DNA of 48,652 nucleotides. It comes from Fidelibacterota bacterium. Lineage in GTDB: Bacteria; Fidelibacterota; Marinisomatia; Marinisomatales; UBA1611. The notes beneath the pieces were generated by a model, which saw only the letters and a program-made list of their open reading frames with translations, was not told the DNA's origin and searched no databases. Where the stretch lies: contig JAOHKG010000006.1 of NCBI GenBank assembly GCA_028101095.1, positions 1 through 48,652 of the forward strand. The letters run 5' to 3'. A program made the translations under genes and the position numbers. Positions 38,874-47,920 of this stretch are shown piece after piece. Each line of letters begins with the position of its first letter. The first letter of the stretch is position 1.

Positions 38874-40943
38874 TTGATTTTAACTGATCCTATTTCAATA
38901 TTAAAAGGAGTTGGAGAGCAACGATCTGACTCTTTTACTCAAAGTGGTATTGATTCAATAAGGGATTTATTGTACACATTTCCACGGCGTTATCTTGATA
39001 GAACAAATGTTACTCCAATAAAGCATTTTCAAAAAAATCAAACTATATCGTTAGTCGCACGTGTTGAAAGCTTTGGAGAAAGGCCTATAAGAAGAGGGAA
39101 ATTGTTTCAAGCTATCGTCACAGATGGCACGGGTTTTTTAACACTTTCTTGGTTTAACTCAATTCATTTTATAAGACGAAAATTAAAAGTTGGATTAAAT
39201 CTTGCAATACATGGAAAAGTTGAATGGTATCGAGGCTATTCAATTACTCATCCAGAAGTAGATTTTTTAGAAAGTGAAGAAGGCAATTTTCAATCAGGAA
39301 AAATAATACCGCTTTATCCTCTTAATCAGGATTTAAAATCAACTGGAATTGAACAAAGATTCTTGAGGAAAATTATTCAGCAGGTCCTTGATTCTCCAGT
39401 TTTAATTGAAGATTATTTATCAAAATCTTTTTTAAAAAAGAATAATTTAGTTTCACTTGAAGAAGCATTAAAAAACATCCATTTTTCAACAAATAAAAAA
39501 AAGTTAAATGATGCAATAAGAAGGTTGAAATTTGATGAGCACTATCTTTTACAAATATTATTGGTATTCAAAAAAGAAAAATTTCGAACAAACAAAACAA
39601 AGCCTTTAAAAGACATTGGTCCATATTTTGGTACAGTCATTGATAATCTAAAATTTGAATTAACAAATGCTCAAAAAAATGTGGTAAAAGATATACATTT
39701 TGATTTAAAAAAAGATAGTCAGATGAATAGGCTAATCCAAGGGGATGTTGGTTGTGGAAAAACGATTGTTGCTATTTTGATCTCGGCTATTGCTATTGGG
39801 AATAATGTTCAGGTGGCTATAATGGCACCCACTGAAATTCTAGCTAGGCAGCATTACTTTTCTTTCAAAACAGAGTTAGAAAAAAATAATATAGCATGTG
39901 GGTTATTGATAGGGAAAATGAAAAAAAATGACCGGAATTTGATTTTAAAAGGGTTATCAAATGGTAAGCTTCCAATAATTATTGGTACTCATGCATTGAT
40001 TCAGCAAGATGTAAAATTCAAACAACTGGGTCTAGTAATTGTGGATGAGCAACATCGCTTTGGAGTTAAGCAGAGAGCTATTCTTATTCAAAAAGGTAAA
40101 AATCCACACTCACTTTCAATGACAGCTACACCTATTCCAAGAACATTATCAATTACTTATCATGGTGATATGGATCTGTCTTTAATAAATGAACTACCTT
40201 CTAATAGAATACCAGTAAGAACAAAAGTTGTTCTTCCTCAGCGAATGCAAAGTATTTATGATTTTATTAAGAAGGAATGTTTTGAAGGAAGGCAATGCAT
40301 GATTGTTTTTCCTTTAATTGATGAATCTGAAAAATCAGATTTAGAAGCGGCTATTCAAGCACACATAAAATTAAAAAATAATGTTTTTAGTGATTTAGAG
40401 GTCGGGCTAGTGCATGGTAAAATGACTTCAGAAGAAAAAGAGAATGTTATAACTGAGTTCGCAAAAAAAAGAATTAATATTCTTGTTTCGACTACAGTAA
40501 TTGAAGTTGGTATTGATATCCCCAATGCGACAGTTATGTTGATTGAAAATGCAGAAAGGTTTGGTCTGACTCAATTACACCAATTAAGAGGAAGAGTTGG
40601 AAGGGGTGCTCACCAAAGTTATTGCATTTTAGTGAGGCGAAATATCACGGATACATCTATAAAACGGTTAAAGGTTTTAGAAGAAACAAACGATGGCTTT
40701 AAAGTTGCAGATGAAGATTTGAGATTAAGAGGGCCAGGAGAATTTTTTGGATTAAAACAATCAGGCTTTTTAAAATTCAAGATTGCAAATTTAGTTACGG
40801 ACGATAAAATCATTCAGTTAGCTAGAGAAACCGCTATAAACATAATTAAAAAAGATCCTTTATTGATCTCAAAAAACAATAAAATAATAAAACAAATGTT
40901 ATTAGAAACATATTCTTCTAAATTAAATAATCTTAACTCTTAG
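38874..40943 (+). CDS. recG: ATP-dependent DNA helicase RecG
   Basis: LIQGDVGCGKTIVAILISAIA, VIVDEQHRFGVKQR, LSMTATPIPRTLS, LRGRVGRGAHQSYC; TTG start with no in-frame ATG upstream before a stop. Confidence 0.97.
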   Translation: MILTDPISILKGVGEQRSDSFTQSGIDSIRDLLYTFPRRYLDRTNVTPIKHFQKNQTISLVARVESFGERPIRRGKLFQAIVTDGTGFLTLSWFNSIHFIRRKLKVGLNLAIHGKVEWYRGYSITHPEVDFLESEEGNFQSGKIIPLYPLNQDLKSTGIEQRFLRKIIQQVLDSPVLIEDYLSKSFLKKNNLVSLEEALKNIHFSTNKKKLNDAIRRLKFDEHYLLQILLVFKKEKFRTNKTKPLKDIGPYFGTVIDNLKFELTNAQKNVVKDIHFDLKKDSQMNRLIQGDVGCGKTIVAILISAIAIGNNVQVAIMAPTEILARQHYFSFKTELEKNNIACGLLIGKMKKNDRNLILKGLSNGKLPIIIGTHALIQQDVKFKQLGLVIVDEQHRFGVKQRAILIQKGKNPHSLSMTATPIPRTLSITYHGDMDLSLINELPSNRIPVRTKVVLPQRMQSIYDFIKKECFEGRQCMIVFPLIDESEKSDLEAAIQAHIKLKNNVFSDLEVGLVHGKMTSEEKENVITEFAKKRINILVSTTVIEVGIDIPNATVMLIENAERFGLTQLHQLRGRVGRGAHQSYCILVRRNITDTSIKRLKVLEETNDGFKVADEDLRLRGPGEFFGLKQSGFLKFKIANLVTDDKIIQLARETAINIIKKDPLLISKNNKIIKQMLLETYSSKLNNLNS

Positions 40944-41024
40944 TTAGTTTTACATATTTTCTATCAATAATTAGAGTTTTAAGTTCCGCTTCTGATAAAA
41001 CATAAAAATAAACAAGTAATTAAA

Positions 41025-41312
41025 ATGAATAAAGATCCTAAAGAGCAAGAAAAGCTATACGCATACCTCGTAGGAACATTCCAAACAAGTGCTTTAATTT
41101 CCTTGGGTGTCGTTAAAAATCCGATGAGTAATAAAGTAGCCCAAAATTTAGATCAAGCTTCTTACTATATTAAGTTATTAGAAATGTTGGAAAATAAAAC
41201 GAAAGGAAATGTTTCTGAATATGAAAAGCAAATGTTATTAAATACCCTAAGCGATTTAAGAATAAAACTAATCGAACAGAAAGCTCTCAAAAACAGATCA
41301 AAAAAAAGTTAA
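41025..41312 (+). CDS. DUF1844 domain-containing protein
   Basis: FQTSALISLGVVKNPMSNKVAQNLDQASYYIKLLEMLENKTKGNVSEYEKQMLLNTLSDLRIKLIE. Confidence 0.85.
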   Translation: MNKDPKEQEKLYAYLVGTFQTSALISLGVVKNPMSNKVAQNLDQASYYIKLLEMLENKTKGNVSEYEKQMLLNTLSDLRIKLIEQKALKNRSKKS

Positions 41313-41324
41313 AAGGAATTTTAA

Positions 41325-44270
41325 ATGCAAACGAACTATAGCCTCCTGAATAAAGTATTAGCTTTTTTTTCTTTTTTTATATCTTTTATTATCTATTATG
41401 ATACCATGGCTCCAACAGTTTCATATTGGGATTGTGGAGAATTTATTGCCGTTGCTAACACATTAGGCGTTCCTCACCCTCCTGGGAGTCCATTTTTTTT
41501 ACTTATAGGACGAATTGCATCGATATTGCCTATAGGTACTGATATAGCATTCAGAGTCAATTTATTATCTCCCCTGACTAGTTCTTTTGCCGTGATGTTT
41601 TTATACTTAATTGTGGTACAATGTGTGAGACATTGGCGTGGTAAAATACAAAACTCAACCGATGCATTAATTGCTTTTGGTGGTGGTTTTGTAGGAGCGC
41701 TTGTTTTTGCCTTTACAGACAGTCACTGGTTTAATGCTGTAGAAGCTGAAGTGTATGCTTTTAGTACATTTTTCACAGCAATAGTTGTTTGGTTAATATT
41801 GCACTGGAGCGAAAAAGCAGATGAAGAGGGGCATGAAAGGTATATTCTTATTATTGCTTATATGATTGGTCTTGCTACAGGTCTTCATTTATTAAATCTA
41901 TTAACATTACCATTTGTAGCTCTAGTGATTTATTTTCGTAAGTACAAATTTGAATGGATGACTTTTGGGCTTACAATGCTATTTACAGCTATTACTTTTT
42001 TTATAATCCATAACATCATTGTTAAGGGAATGCCAAAGATTATAGCGACAATTGGCCCTTATCCAACTTCACTTTTAATTTTAGCAATATTCATGATTAT
42101 GATTTGGGCTATTATAAATCAAAAAAAGCTAGTTTCTGTAATAACGACTTCAATGGTACTAGTGCTAATTGGATATTCAACATATGCTTTAATCTTCATA
42201 CGATCAAATCAAGACCCCGGGATTGATGAAAATGACCCCGAAACGGTTGAAGCATTTATTTCTTATTTAGAAAGAGAACAATATGGCAGCGTTGGGTTGC
42301 TTCCCAGAAGATTTAAAGGTATCGAGCCAATTCACGAGGTAGTCGGCTATCCTGAAGGACCTAAAAGAGAATTCTCAGGAGCTCAAAATAAAAAATACAG
42401 AAATTATAAAGTTGATAAACAATGGGATTATTTTTGGAATTATCAAATTCGAAAAATGTATAACAGATACTTTTTATGGCAGTTCGCTGGACGTGGTCCA
42501 GCATCCGAATCTAATGTCATTAGCATGGGAGCTAATTCAAGAGAAGATGGTGTTGACCTTACTCAATTTGGACTTCCATTGGCTTTTATATTAGGTCTAA
42601 TTGGTATGTTCTACCATGCTTATAAAGATGAGCGGATGGCTTTTTCTATTCTCTCTTTATTCGCGATGACTGGTTATGCAATTATTATTTATTTAAACCA
42701 AGATAACCCACAGCCTAGAGAAAGAGATTATTCATATGTTGGTAGTTTTTTTGCATTCTCGATATGGATTGGATTGGGTGTTGCCGCAATTAGCGATTGG
42801 ATTTCAATCAATATAAAAAACAAAGATTTAAGTAAAAGATTGATTGTAGGATCGATTATATTACAGACTATTTTTGTTCCGATGGCAATGGCAAAAGCGA
42901 ATTATCATTCGCATGATAGGTCCGGTAATTTTGTTGCATGGGACTATAGTTATAATCTTCTTCAATCATGTGGTCCAAATGGAGTTTTGTTTACAAATGG
43001 AGATAACGATACTTTCCCTCTATGGTATCTGCAAGAGGTAGAGAAAGTAAGAACCGATGTAGCGGTTGTGAATTTGAGCTTACTTAACACTCCGTGGTAT
43101 ATAAAACAATGGAGAGATAAAAGGTCAAAGGAGACTAGTTTTATTAATCTTACGGATAAAAGAATTGATCAGCTAACCTCGACTTTACAGAGATGGGAAA
43201 AACAAAATGTTAAAATTCCCGTTTATGAAGATAGTTTGAATAACCAAGGGTTTATTGAATGGGAAATGAAGCCTACTTATGGAGGGCAAGCTATACGAGT
43301 TCAGGATATGATGATAATGAGAATTATAAATGATGGAAAATGGCGTGTTCCTATTTATTTTGCTGTTACTGTTTCGCAGCAAAACAGAATTGGTCTGGAC
43401 CAGTATCTAGATATGCAAGGGCTAACCTTCCAACTAAAAAGTCATAAAACAAAACCTGTTGATTCTGAAAAAATGTATGAAAATTTAATGACAAAAGTTG
43501 GCACAAGTGATTGGTCGACAGGTTTTGACCGCAGTACTTTTTATGAGCCAATGAATAACAAAACAGATTTGAACTGGTCAAGAGATTATCAACCTGGTTA
43601 TATTTTTAGAAATCTTGGAAACTCAAAAATCTTCTTTAATCAACAGACTCAGAGATTACTGCAAAATTACCGAAGTGCTTATATGCAGCTAGCTGTTACC
43701 TATTACATGGATTTTCAGAGAAAGCAGCAAAAGAAAAATATTCCTGTAGAAGAACTAGCAAATTTGAAGCTGAAGATAATAAGTACTTTAAATAGAATGA
43801 GTCAAAATATTCCGGAAGAAACGATACCAATTCAATCAGAAGACCTACATTATCAGGTTGCTCGCATCTACGGTGATCTGGGTGAAAAGGAATCAATGCG
43901 TAAAATCCTTGATCAATTAATTTCTCGAACTGATGGAAGAGTTCTTAATCGAATTGAATACGCAAATACCATTTATAAAGAACTGGATGATTTTAATGAG
44001 GCGACTTCAATTTTAGAAGAAATGAGAATAGATTACCTTGGAATAGAATCCATGTTAAAAACACAAGGATTTAATAAGAAGACTCTTCAACAATCTCAAT
44101 GGAAAAAATGGCAAGAGGCCTATCCTGAGATAGTTTCATCATTAGTGTTCATGTATAGAGAGAATAATAAAAATCAAGATGCGGAGTTGATTCTAACAGA
44201 GTGGGTTTCGAGGAACCCTTCTGACAATAATGCAAAGAAAATATTAGATGAAGTTCGCTCTGGCGGATAA
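41325..44270 (+). CDS. DUF2723 domain-containing multi-spanning membrane protein (TMEM260-like)
   Basis: YYDTMAPTVSYWDCGEFIAVANTLGVPHPPGSPFFLLIGRIASILP; VEAEVYAFSTFF; NGDNDTFPLWYLQEVEKVRTDVAVVNLSLLNTPWYIKQ. Confidence 0.93.
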   Translation: MQTNYSLLNKVLAFFSFFISFIIYYDTMAPTVSYWDCGEFIAVANTLGVPHPPGSPFFLLIGRIASILPIGTDIAFRVNLLSPLTSSFAVMFLYLIVVQCVRHWRGKIQNSTDALIAFGGGFVGALVFAFTDSHWFNAVEAEVYAFSTFFTAIVVWLILHWSEKADEEGHERYILIIAYMIGLATGLHLLNLLTLPFVALVIYFRKYKFEWMTFGLTMLFTAITFFIIHNIIVKGMPKIIATIGPYPTSLLILAIFMIMIWAIINQKKLVSVITTSMVLVLIGYSTYALIFIRSNQDPGIDENDPETVEAFISYLEREQYGSVGLLPRRFKGIEPIHEVVGYPEGPKREFSGAQNKKYRNYKVDKQWDYFWNYQIRKMYNRYFLWQFAGRGPASESNVISMGANSREDGVDLTQFGLPLAFILGLIGMFYHAYKDERMAFSILSLFAMTGYAIIIYLNQDNPQPRERDYSYVGSFFAFSIWIGLGVAAISDWISINIKNKDLSKRLIVGSIILQTIFVPMAMAKANYHSHDRSGNFVAWDYSYNLLQSCGPNGVLFTNGDNDTFPLWYLQEVEKVRTDVAVVNLSLLNTPWYIKQWRDKRSKETSFINLTDKRIDQLTSTLQRWEKQNVKIPVYEDSLNNQGFIEWEMKPTYGGQAIRVQDMMIMRIINDGKWRVPIYFAVTVSQQNRIGLDQYLDMQGLTFQLKSHKTKPVDSEKMYENLMTKVGTSDWSTGFDRSTFYEPMNNKTDLNWSRDYQPGYIFRNLGNSKIFFNQQTQRLLQNYRSAYMQLAVTYYMDFQRKQQKKNIPVEELANLKLKIISTLNRMSQNIPEETIPIQSEDLHYQVARIYGDLGEKESMRKILDQLISRTDGRVLNRIEYANTIYKELDDFNEATSILEEMRIDYLGIESMLKTQGFNKKTLQQSQWKKWQEAYPEIVSSLVFMYRENNKNQDAELILTEWVSRNPSDNNAKKILDEVRSGG

Positions 44271-44344
44271 AAGGTTTAATAGATATCGATAGTCAGTTAC
44301 CGAAAGTTTCAATTATAATTCCACATTGGAATGGTATTAATGTC

Positions 44345-45334
44345 TTGTCTGAATGTCTGATTTCTTTAAAAAAATCTAACTTTAATTCATTTGAAATAAT
44401 TATATCAGATAATTCCTCTACGGATGGTAGTCAACAATGGATAAAAGATAATCATCCAGATGTAATTTTGATTGAAAATAAAAAAAATTTTGGTTATGCT
44501 GGTGGATGCAATATTGGTTCTGAAAAGGCAAGAGGTCAATATTTAATATTTTTAAACAATGACACTACCCAAGATCCTGATTGGATTCTTCATCTAGTTA
44601 ATCGTATGGACTCAAATATCCTAATTGGTGCAGCACAACCAAAAATATTAAACTATTATAAAAAAAATGTATTTGATTATGCTGGTGGTTCTGGTGGCTA
44701 TATGGATCTTTTTTGTTTTCCCTTTGCAAGAGGCCGCTTATTTTTAGATCAAGAAGTAGATAAAGGACAATATGATAATCCTCAAAAATGTTTTTGGGCT
44801 TCAGGAACTGCAATTATTGTCAGAAAAAAACTGTTCATTGAAGCGAGAAAATTCGAAGAAGTATTTTTTGCCCATATGGAGGAAATTGATCTCTGTTGGC
44901 GTTTTCAAGCTATGGGATATGAAATTTGGGTGGAGCCTAAGTCAAAAGTTTTTCATAAAAATGCTGTTTCGTTACCAATGAATTCACAAAAGAAGTATTA
45001 TTTAAATCATAGGAATTCTCTGATAATGATTCTAAGTAATTATTCAATTCCTCTTTCACTATATCTAGGAAGCCTGCGTTTGATATTTGAATTTATTGCT
45101 TTTCTATATGCTATTAAAAAATTGGATTATAATCATATGATTGGAATATTAAAATCAGGGTTATGGCTGGTTATAAATCCAGTTACAATAATAAAGAAAA
45201 GAATTAATTTTAAAAAAATTAGAAGGGTTAATGATAAAAAAATAATAGAAAATATGACTAAAAACTCGATTGTCATGCAGCATTATTTATTTAGAAAAAA
45301 AACTTATTCAGATATAGTCTCTAAAAAAGACTGA
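44345..45334 (+). CDS. Glycosyltransferase family 2 protein (true start probably upstream, near 44267)
   Basis: ISDNSSTDGSQQWIKDN, NFGYAGGCNIG, FLNNDTTQDPDWI, FAHMEEIDLCWRFQAMGYEIW; conserved KVSIIIPHWNG lies in frame upstream of this TTG. Confidence 0.88.
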   Translation: MSECLISLKKSNFNSFEIIISDNSSTDGSQQWIKDNHPDVILIENKKNFGYAGGCNIGSEKARGQYLIFLNNDTTQDPDWILHLVNRMDSNILIGAAQPKILNYYKKNVFDYAGGSGGYMDLFCFPFARGRLFLDQEVDKGQYDNPQKCFWASGTAIIVRKKLFIEARKFEEVFFAHMEEIDLCWRFQAMGYEIWVEPKSKVFHKNAVSLPMNSQKKYYLNHRNSLIMILSNYSIPLSLYLGSLRLIFEFIAFLYAIKKLDYNHMIGILKSGLWLVINPVTIIKKRINFKKIRRVNDKKIIENMTKNSIVMQHYLFRKKTYSDIVSKKD

Positions 45335-46152
45335 TATAAATCACGCCTGTCTGGATCTAATTCTTTCATATCTTTCAAAAGTTCTTTTTTATTGAGGAAT
45401 GTTAGTATTTCTGCAATTTTATCTGATTTTACTTTTAAAAAATATTGAGTACTATTTTCTCGACCTACATCACGGTACGATTCTTCAAGGCCATTAAGCA
45501 TAATTTCAAGCTCTTGTAATGCTCCTTCAACATCTCCCTGCTCAAATAATTCAGAAGCAATATAAAATGCTAGTCGAGCTTTTCTTAAACCAATATTACG
45601 GCTTAGGTCATCAACTTCACTTAATCTTGAACTCCAGCCTTTTTTATAATCAGAGGCAGAGCCACGGATTGCAATATCTCTAGCTAATTCATAGGAGCTA
45701 TTACCACCATTAAATTCATAGGTATCAATTTCACCTGCTAAAATTAGGTGAACATAAAAGGCCAGAAAACCTGTTAGAGGCTCAAAAAGAACAGGATCAT
45801 AATAAAGACTAGTACTGGAGCTATAATAAAATTGGGTACTTTTATCAAAGTACCTTAAATCTTTTCCATTTGAAAACATGGCTTGACAATTATATACTGT
45901 CTCGTTTCCTTTGACTGTGATGCTCTCAAATATAATTTGGATATAGAGATTAATATTTAAATCAGAATAATTATCATCCCATGATGTTGTTTGGACAAAC
46001 CTTTTCACATCATTTGATAAATTTATTATGTCTTGTTTTTCTTCACTCCGGAGTAACCGATCATCAATTGTAACCCTAACCGACTCAAATTGGGCATTAA
46101 GCAAATTGAAAAATAAAAAAACTGCAAATAAGGATGAGTTTCTTATAACCAT
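45304..46152 (-). CDS. DUF4835 family secreted protein
   Basis: Start at internal Met (46152) gives signal peptide MVIRNSSLFAVFLFFNLLNA|Q; LTGFLAFYVHLILAGEIDTYEFNGGNSSYELARDIAIRGSASDYKKGWSS is the DUF4835 core; ORF itself opens at 46245. Confidence 0.85.
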   Translation of the reverse strand: MVIRNSSLFAVFLFFNLLNAQFESVRVTIDDRLLRSEEKQDIINLSNDVKRFVQTTSWDDNYSDLNINLYIQIIFESITVKGNETVYNCQAMFSNGKDLRYFDKSTQFYYSSSTSLYYDPVLFEPLTGFLAFYVHLILAGEIDTYEFNGGNSSYELARDIAIRGSASDYKKGWSSRLSEVDDLSRNIGLRKARLAFYIASELFEQGDVEGALQELEIMLNGLEESYRDVGRENSTQYFLKVKSDKIAEILTFLNKKELLKDMKELDPDRRDLYQSFLETISE

Positions 46153-46273
46153 AACTAGAAATTGAATAAGATCATTTTTGTTTACAAGTTGTTTATAAAA
46201 AAATGAATTCAAGAAATTTAATATTTTAACTGAGTTGCCTAGCATGATGCAATCAAACTAGCTAATTTATTAT

Positions 46274-47701
46274 ATGTTAAACATTCAAGATATCTTAAAA
46301 AAAGTACAGAATAAGTATATACACGAAATTTTAAAAGTTGTCACAAAAGTATCAGAAGAAGAAGATAAATCTGCTTATATAGTAGGAGGGTTTGTTAGAG
46401 ATTTAATCATGGACAAAGAGCTTAATGATATAGATATCATGGTAGTTGGAGATGGAATTGATTTTGCAAAAAAAATTGCATTTGGAATTGGAGTGAAGAA
46501 GATTGTTCCTTTTGAAAAATTTGGTACTGCCTTGATTCCTAATGAAAATATTCAAGTTGAAATTGCAAGTGCGAGAGAAGAAAAATACAATTCTGAATCA
46601 CGCAAACCGAGTAAAATTAGTTATACAGATTTACATGGTGACCTAGTTCGAAGAGACTTCACCATTAATGCTATGGCAATGCATATTAGTAGTGAGAATT
46701 TTGGCTTGTTGACAGACCCGTATAATGGTTTAGCTGATATTGAAAATAAAATTTTAAAAACACCATTAGACCCAGATGAAACATTTTCTGAAGATCCTTT
46801 GAGAATGATGCGAGCAGCATACTTTGCCTCAAAATTAGGATTTATAATTGAAGATAAATGTATCGATTCCATGAAACGTCAATCTGAAAGAATTAAAATT
46901 GTGTCTTGGGAAAGAATTCGTGATGAGTTATTTAAAATTTTAAAGACAAAAAAGCCATCTATTGGACTAAGAATTTTGCAAGAAACTGGATTAATGAAAA
47001 TAGTTTTTCCTGAGATTGATGATATGTATGGCATAGAACAAACAGCAGAATGGAATCATAAAGATATCTTCGATCATACTCTTCAAGTTGTTGATAATGC
47101 AGCAAAATTAACTGATAAAATGGAAATTAGATTTGCAGCTCTTGTCCATGATATTGCAAAACCAAATACTCGACGCATTAATAAGAAAAAAGGGTATACC
47201 TTTCATGGGCATGATGCGGTGGGTGAAAGAATGATAAGCCGTGTCGCTTTCAGGTTACGCTTATCAAAAAAGATTAAGTGTTATTTAGAAAAATTAACTC
47301 TTCTTCATTTAAGGCCAATTTCACTTGTAAAAGAAATAGTGACAGACTCAGCTGTAAGGAGATTGATGATAGCAGCGGGTGATGACTTAGATGACTTAAT
47401 GGTTCTGTGTAGAGCAGACATAACAACTAAAAACTCAAACAAAATAAAAAAATATTTAAATAATTTTGATAAAGTTGAAATGAAAATTTCAAAAGTAAGT
47501 GAAAAAGATAATATGAAAAAATTTCAGTCACCTATTAGAGGAAATGAAATAATGTCTCTTTTTAAGTTAAAAGAAGGAAAGCAAGTTGGAGTAATAAAAA
47601 AAGCGATCGAAGAAGCTATCTTAGAAGGGATTATCCAAAATACTTATGATGATTCATATCAATATTTGATAAATAAAAAAGATGAATTTTTTAATATTTG
47701 A
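46274..47701 (+). CDS. cca: CCA tRNA nucleotidyltransferase with HD domain
   Basis: YIVGGFVRDLIMDKELNDIDIMVVGDG, RRDFTINAMAM, DPLRMMRAAYFASKLGF, HD-domain LVHDIAKPNTR. Confidence 0.94.
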   Translation: MLNIQDILKKVQNKYIHEILKVVTKVSEEEDKSAYIVGGFVRDLIMDKELNDIDIMVVGDGIDFAKKIAFGIGVKKIVPFEKFGTALIPNENIQVEIASAREEKYNSESRKPSKISYTDLHGDLVRRDFTINAMAMHISSENFGLLTDPYNGLADIENKILKTPLDPDETFSEDPLRMMRAAYFASKLGFIIEDKCIDSMKRQSERIKIVSWERIRDELFKILKTKKPSIGLRILQETGLMKIVFPEIDDMYGIEQTAEWNHKDIFDHTLQVVDNAAKLTDKMEIRFAALVHDIAKPNTRRINKKKGYTFHGHDAVGERMISRVAFRLRLSKKIKCYLEKLTLLHLRPISLVKEIVTDSAVRRLMIAAGDDLDDLMVLCRADITTKNSNKIKKYLNNFDKVEMKISKVSEKDNMKKFQSPIRGNEIMSLFKLKEGKQVGVIKKAIEEAILEGIIQNTYDDSYQYLINKKDEFFNI

Positions 47702-47728
47702 TTTTTATTCAATATTTTAACACAAAAA

Positions 47729-47914
47729 ATGGATTTTCTTACAATATTAAAGCCTATATCGGGCTCTTCCATAAAAATAAACTTTTTAGTTTTCGAAGAA
47801 CCTGGAAATCCAAGAACAACTATCGGTTTCGAAATACCAGAACTATACGCAGAGCCTGTGAAACCGGGCTACTTTGTTATCCCGGAAATCTATAAGAGAA
47901 TTGAAAATGAGTAA
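47729..47914 (+). CDS. Small protein of unknown function (61 aa)
   Basis: MDFLTILKPISGSSIKINFLVFEEPGNPRTTIGFEIPELYAEPVKPGYFVIPEIYKRIENE; fits between cca and tolC-like gene; no recognised family. Confidence 0.5.
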   Translation: MDFLTILKPISGSSIKINFLVFEEPGNPRTTIGFEIPELYAEPVKPGYFVIPEIYKRIENE

Positions 47915-47920
47915 GTTTTA

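Noticed and set aside
47698-47895. 65-aa plus-strand ORF overlapping cca stop
   Set aside because: Overlaps the more plausible 47729..47914 frame and has an unlikely composition
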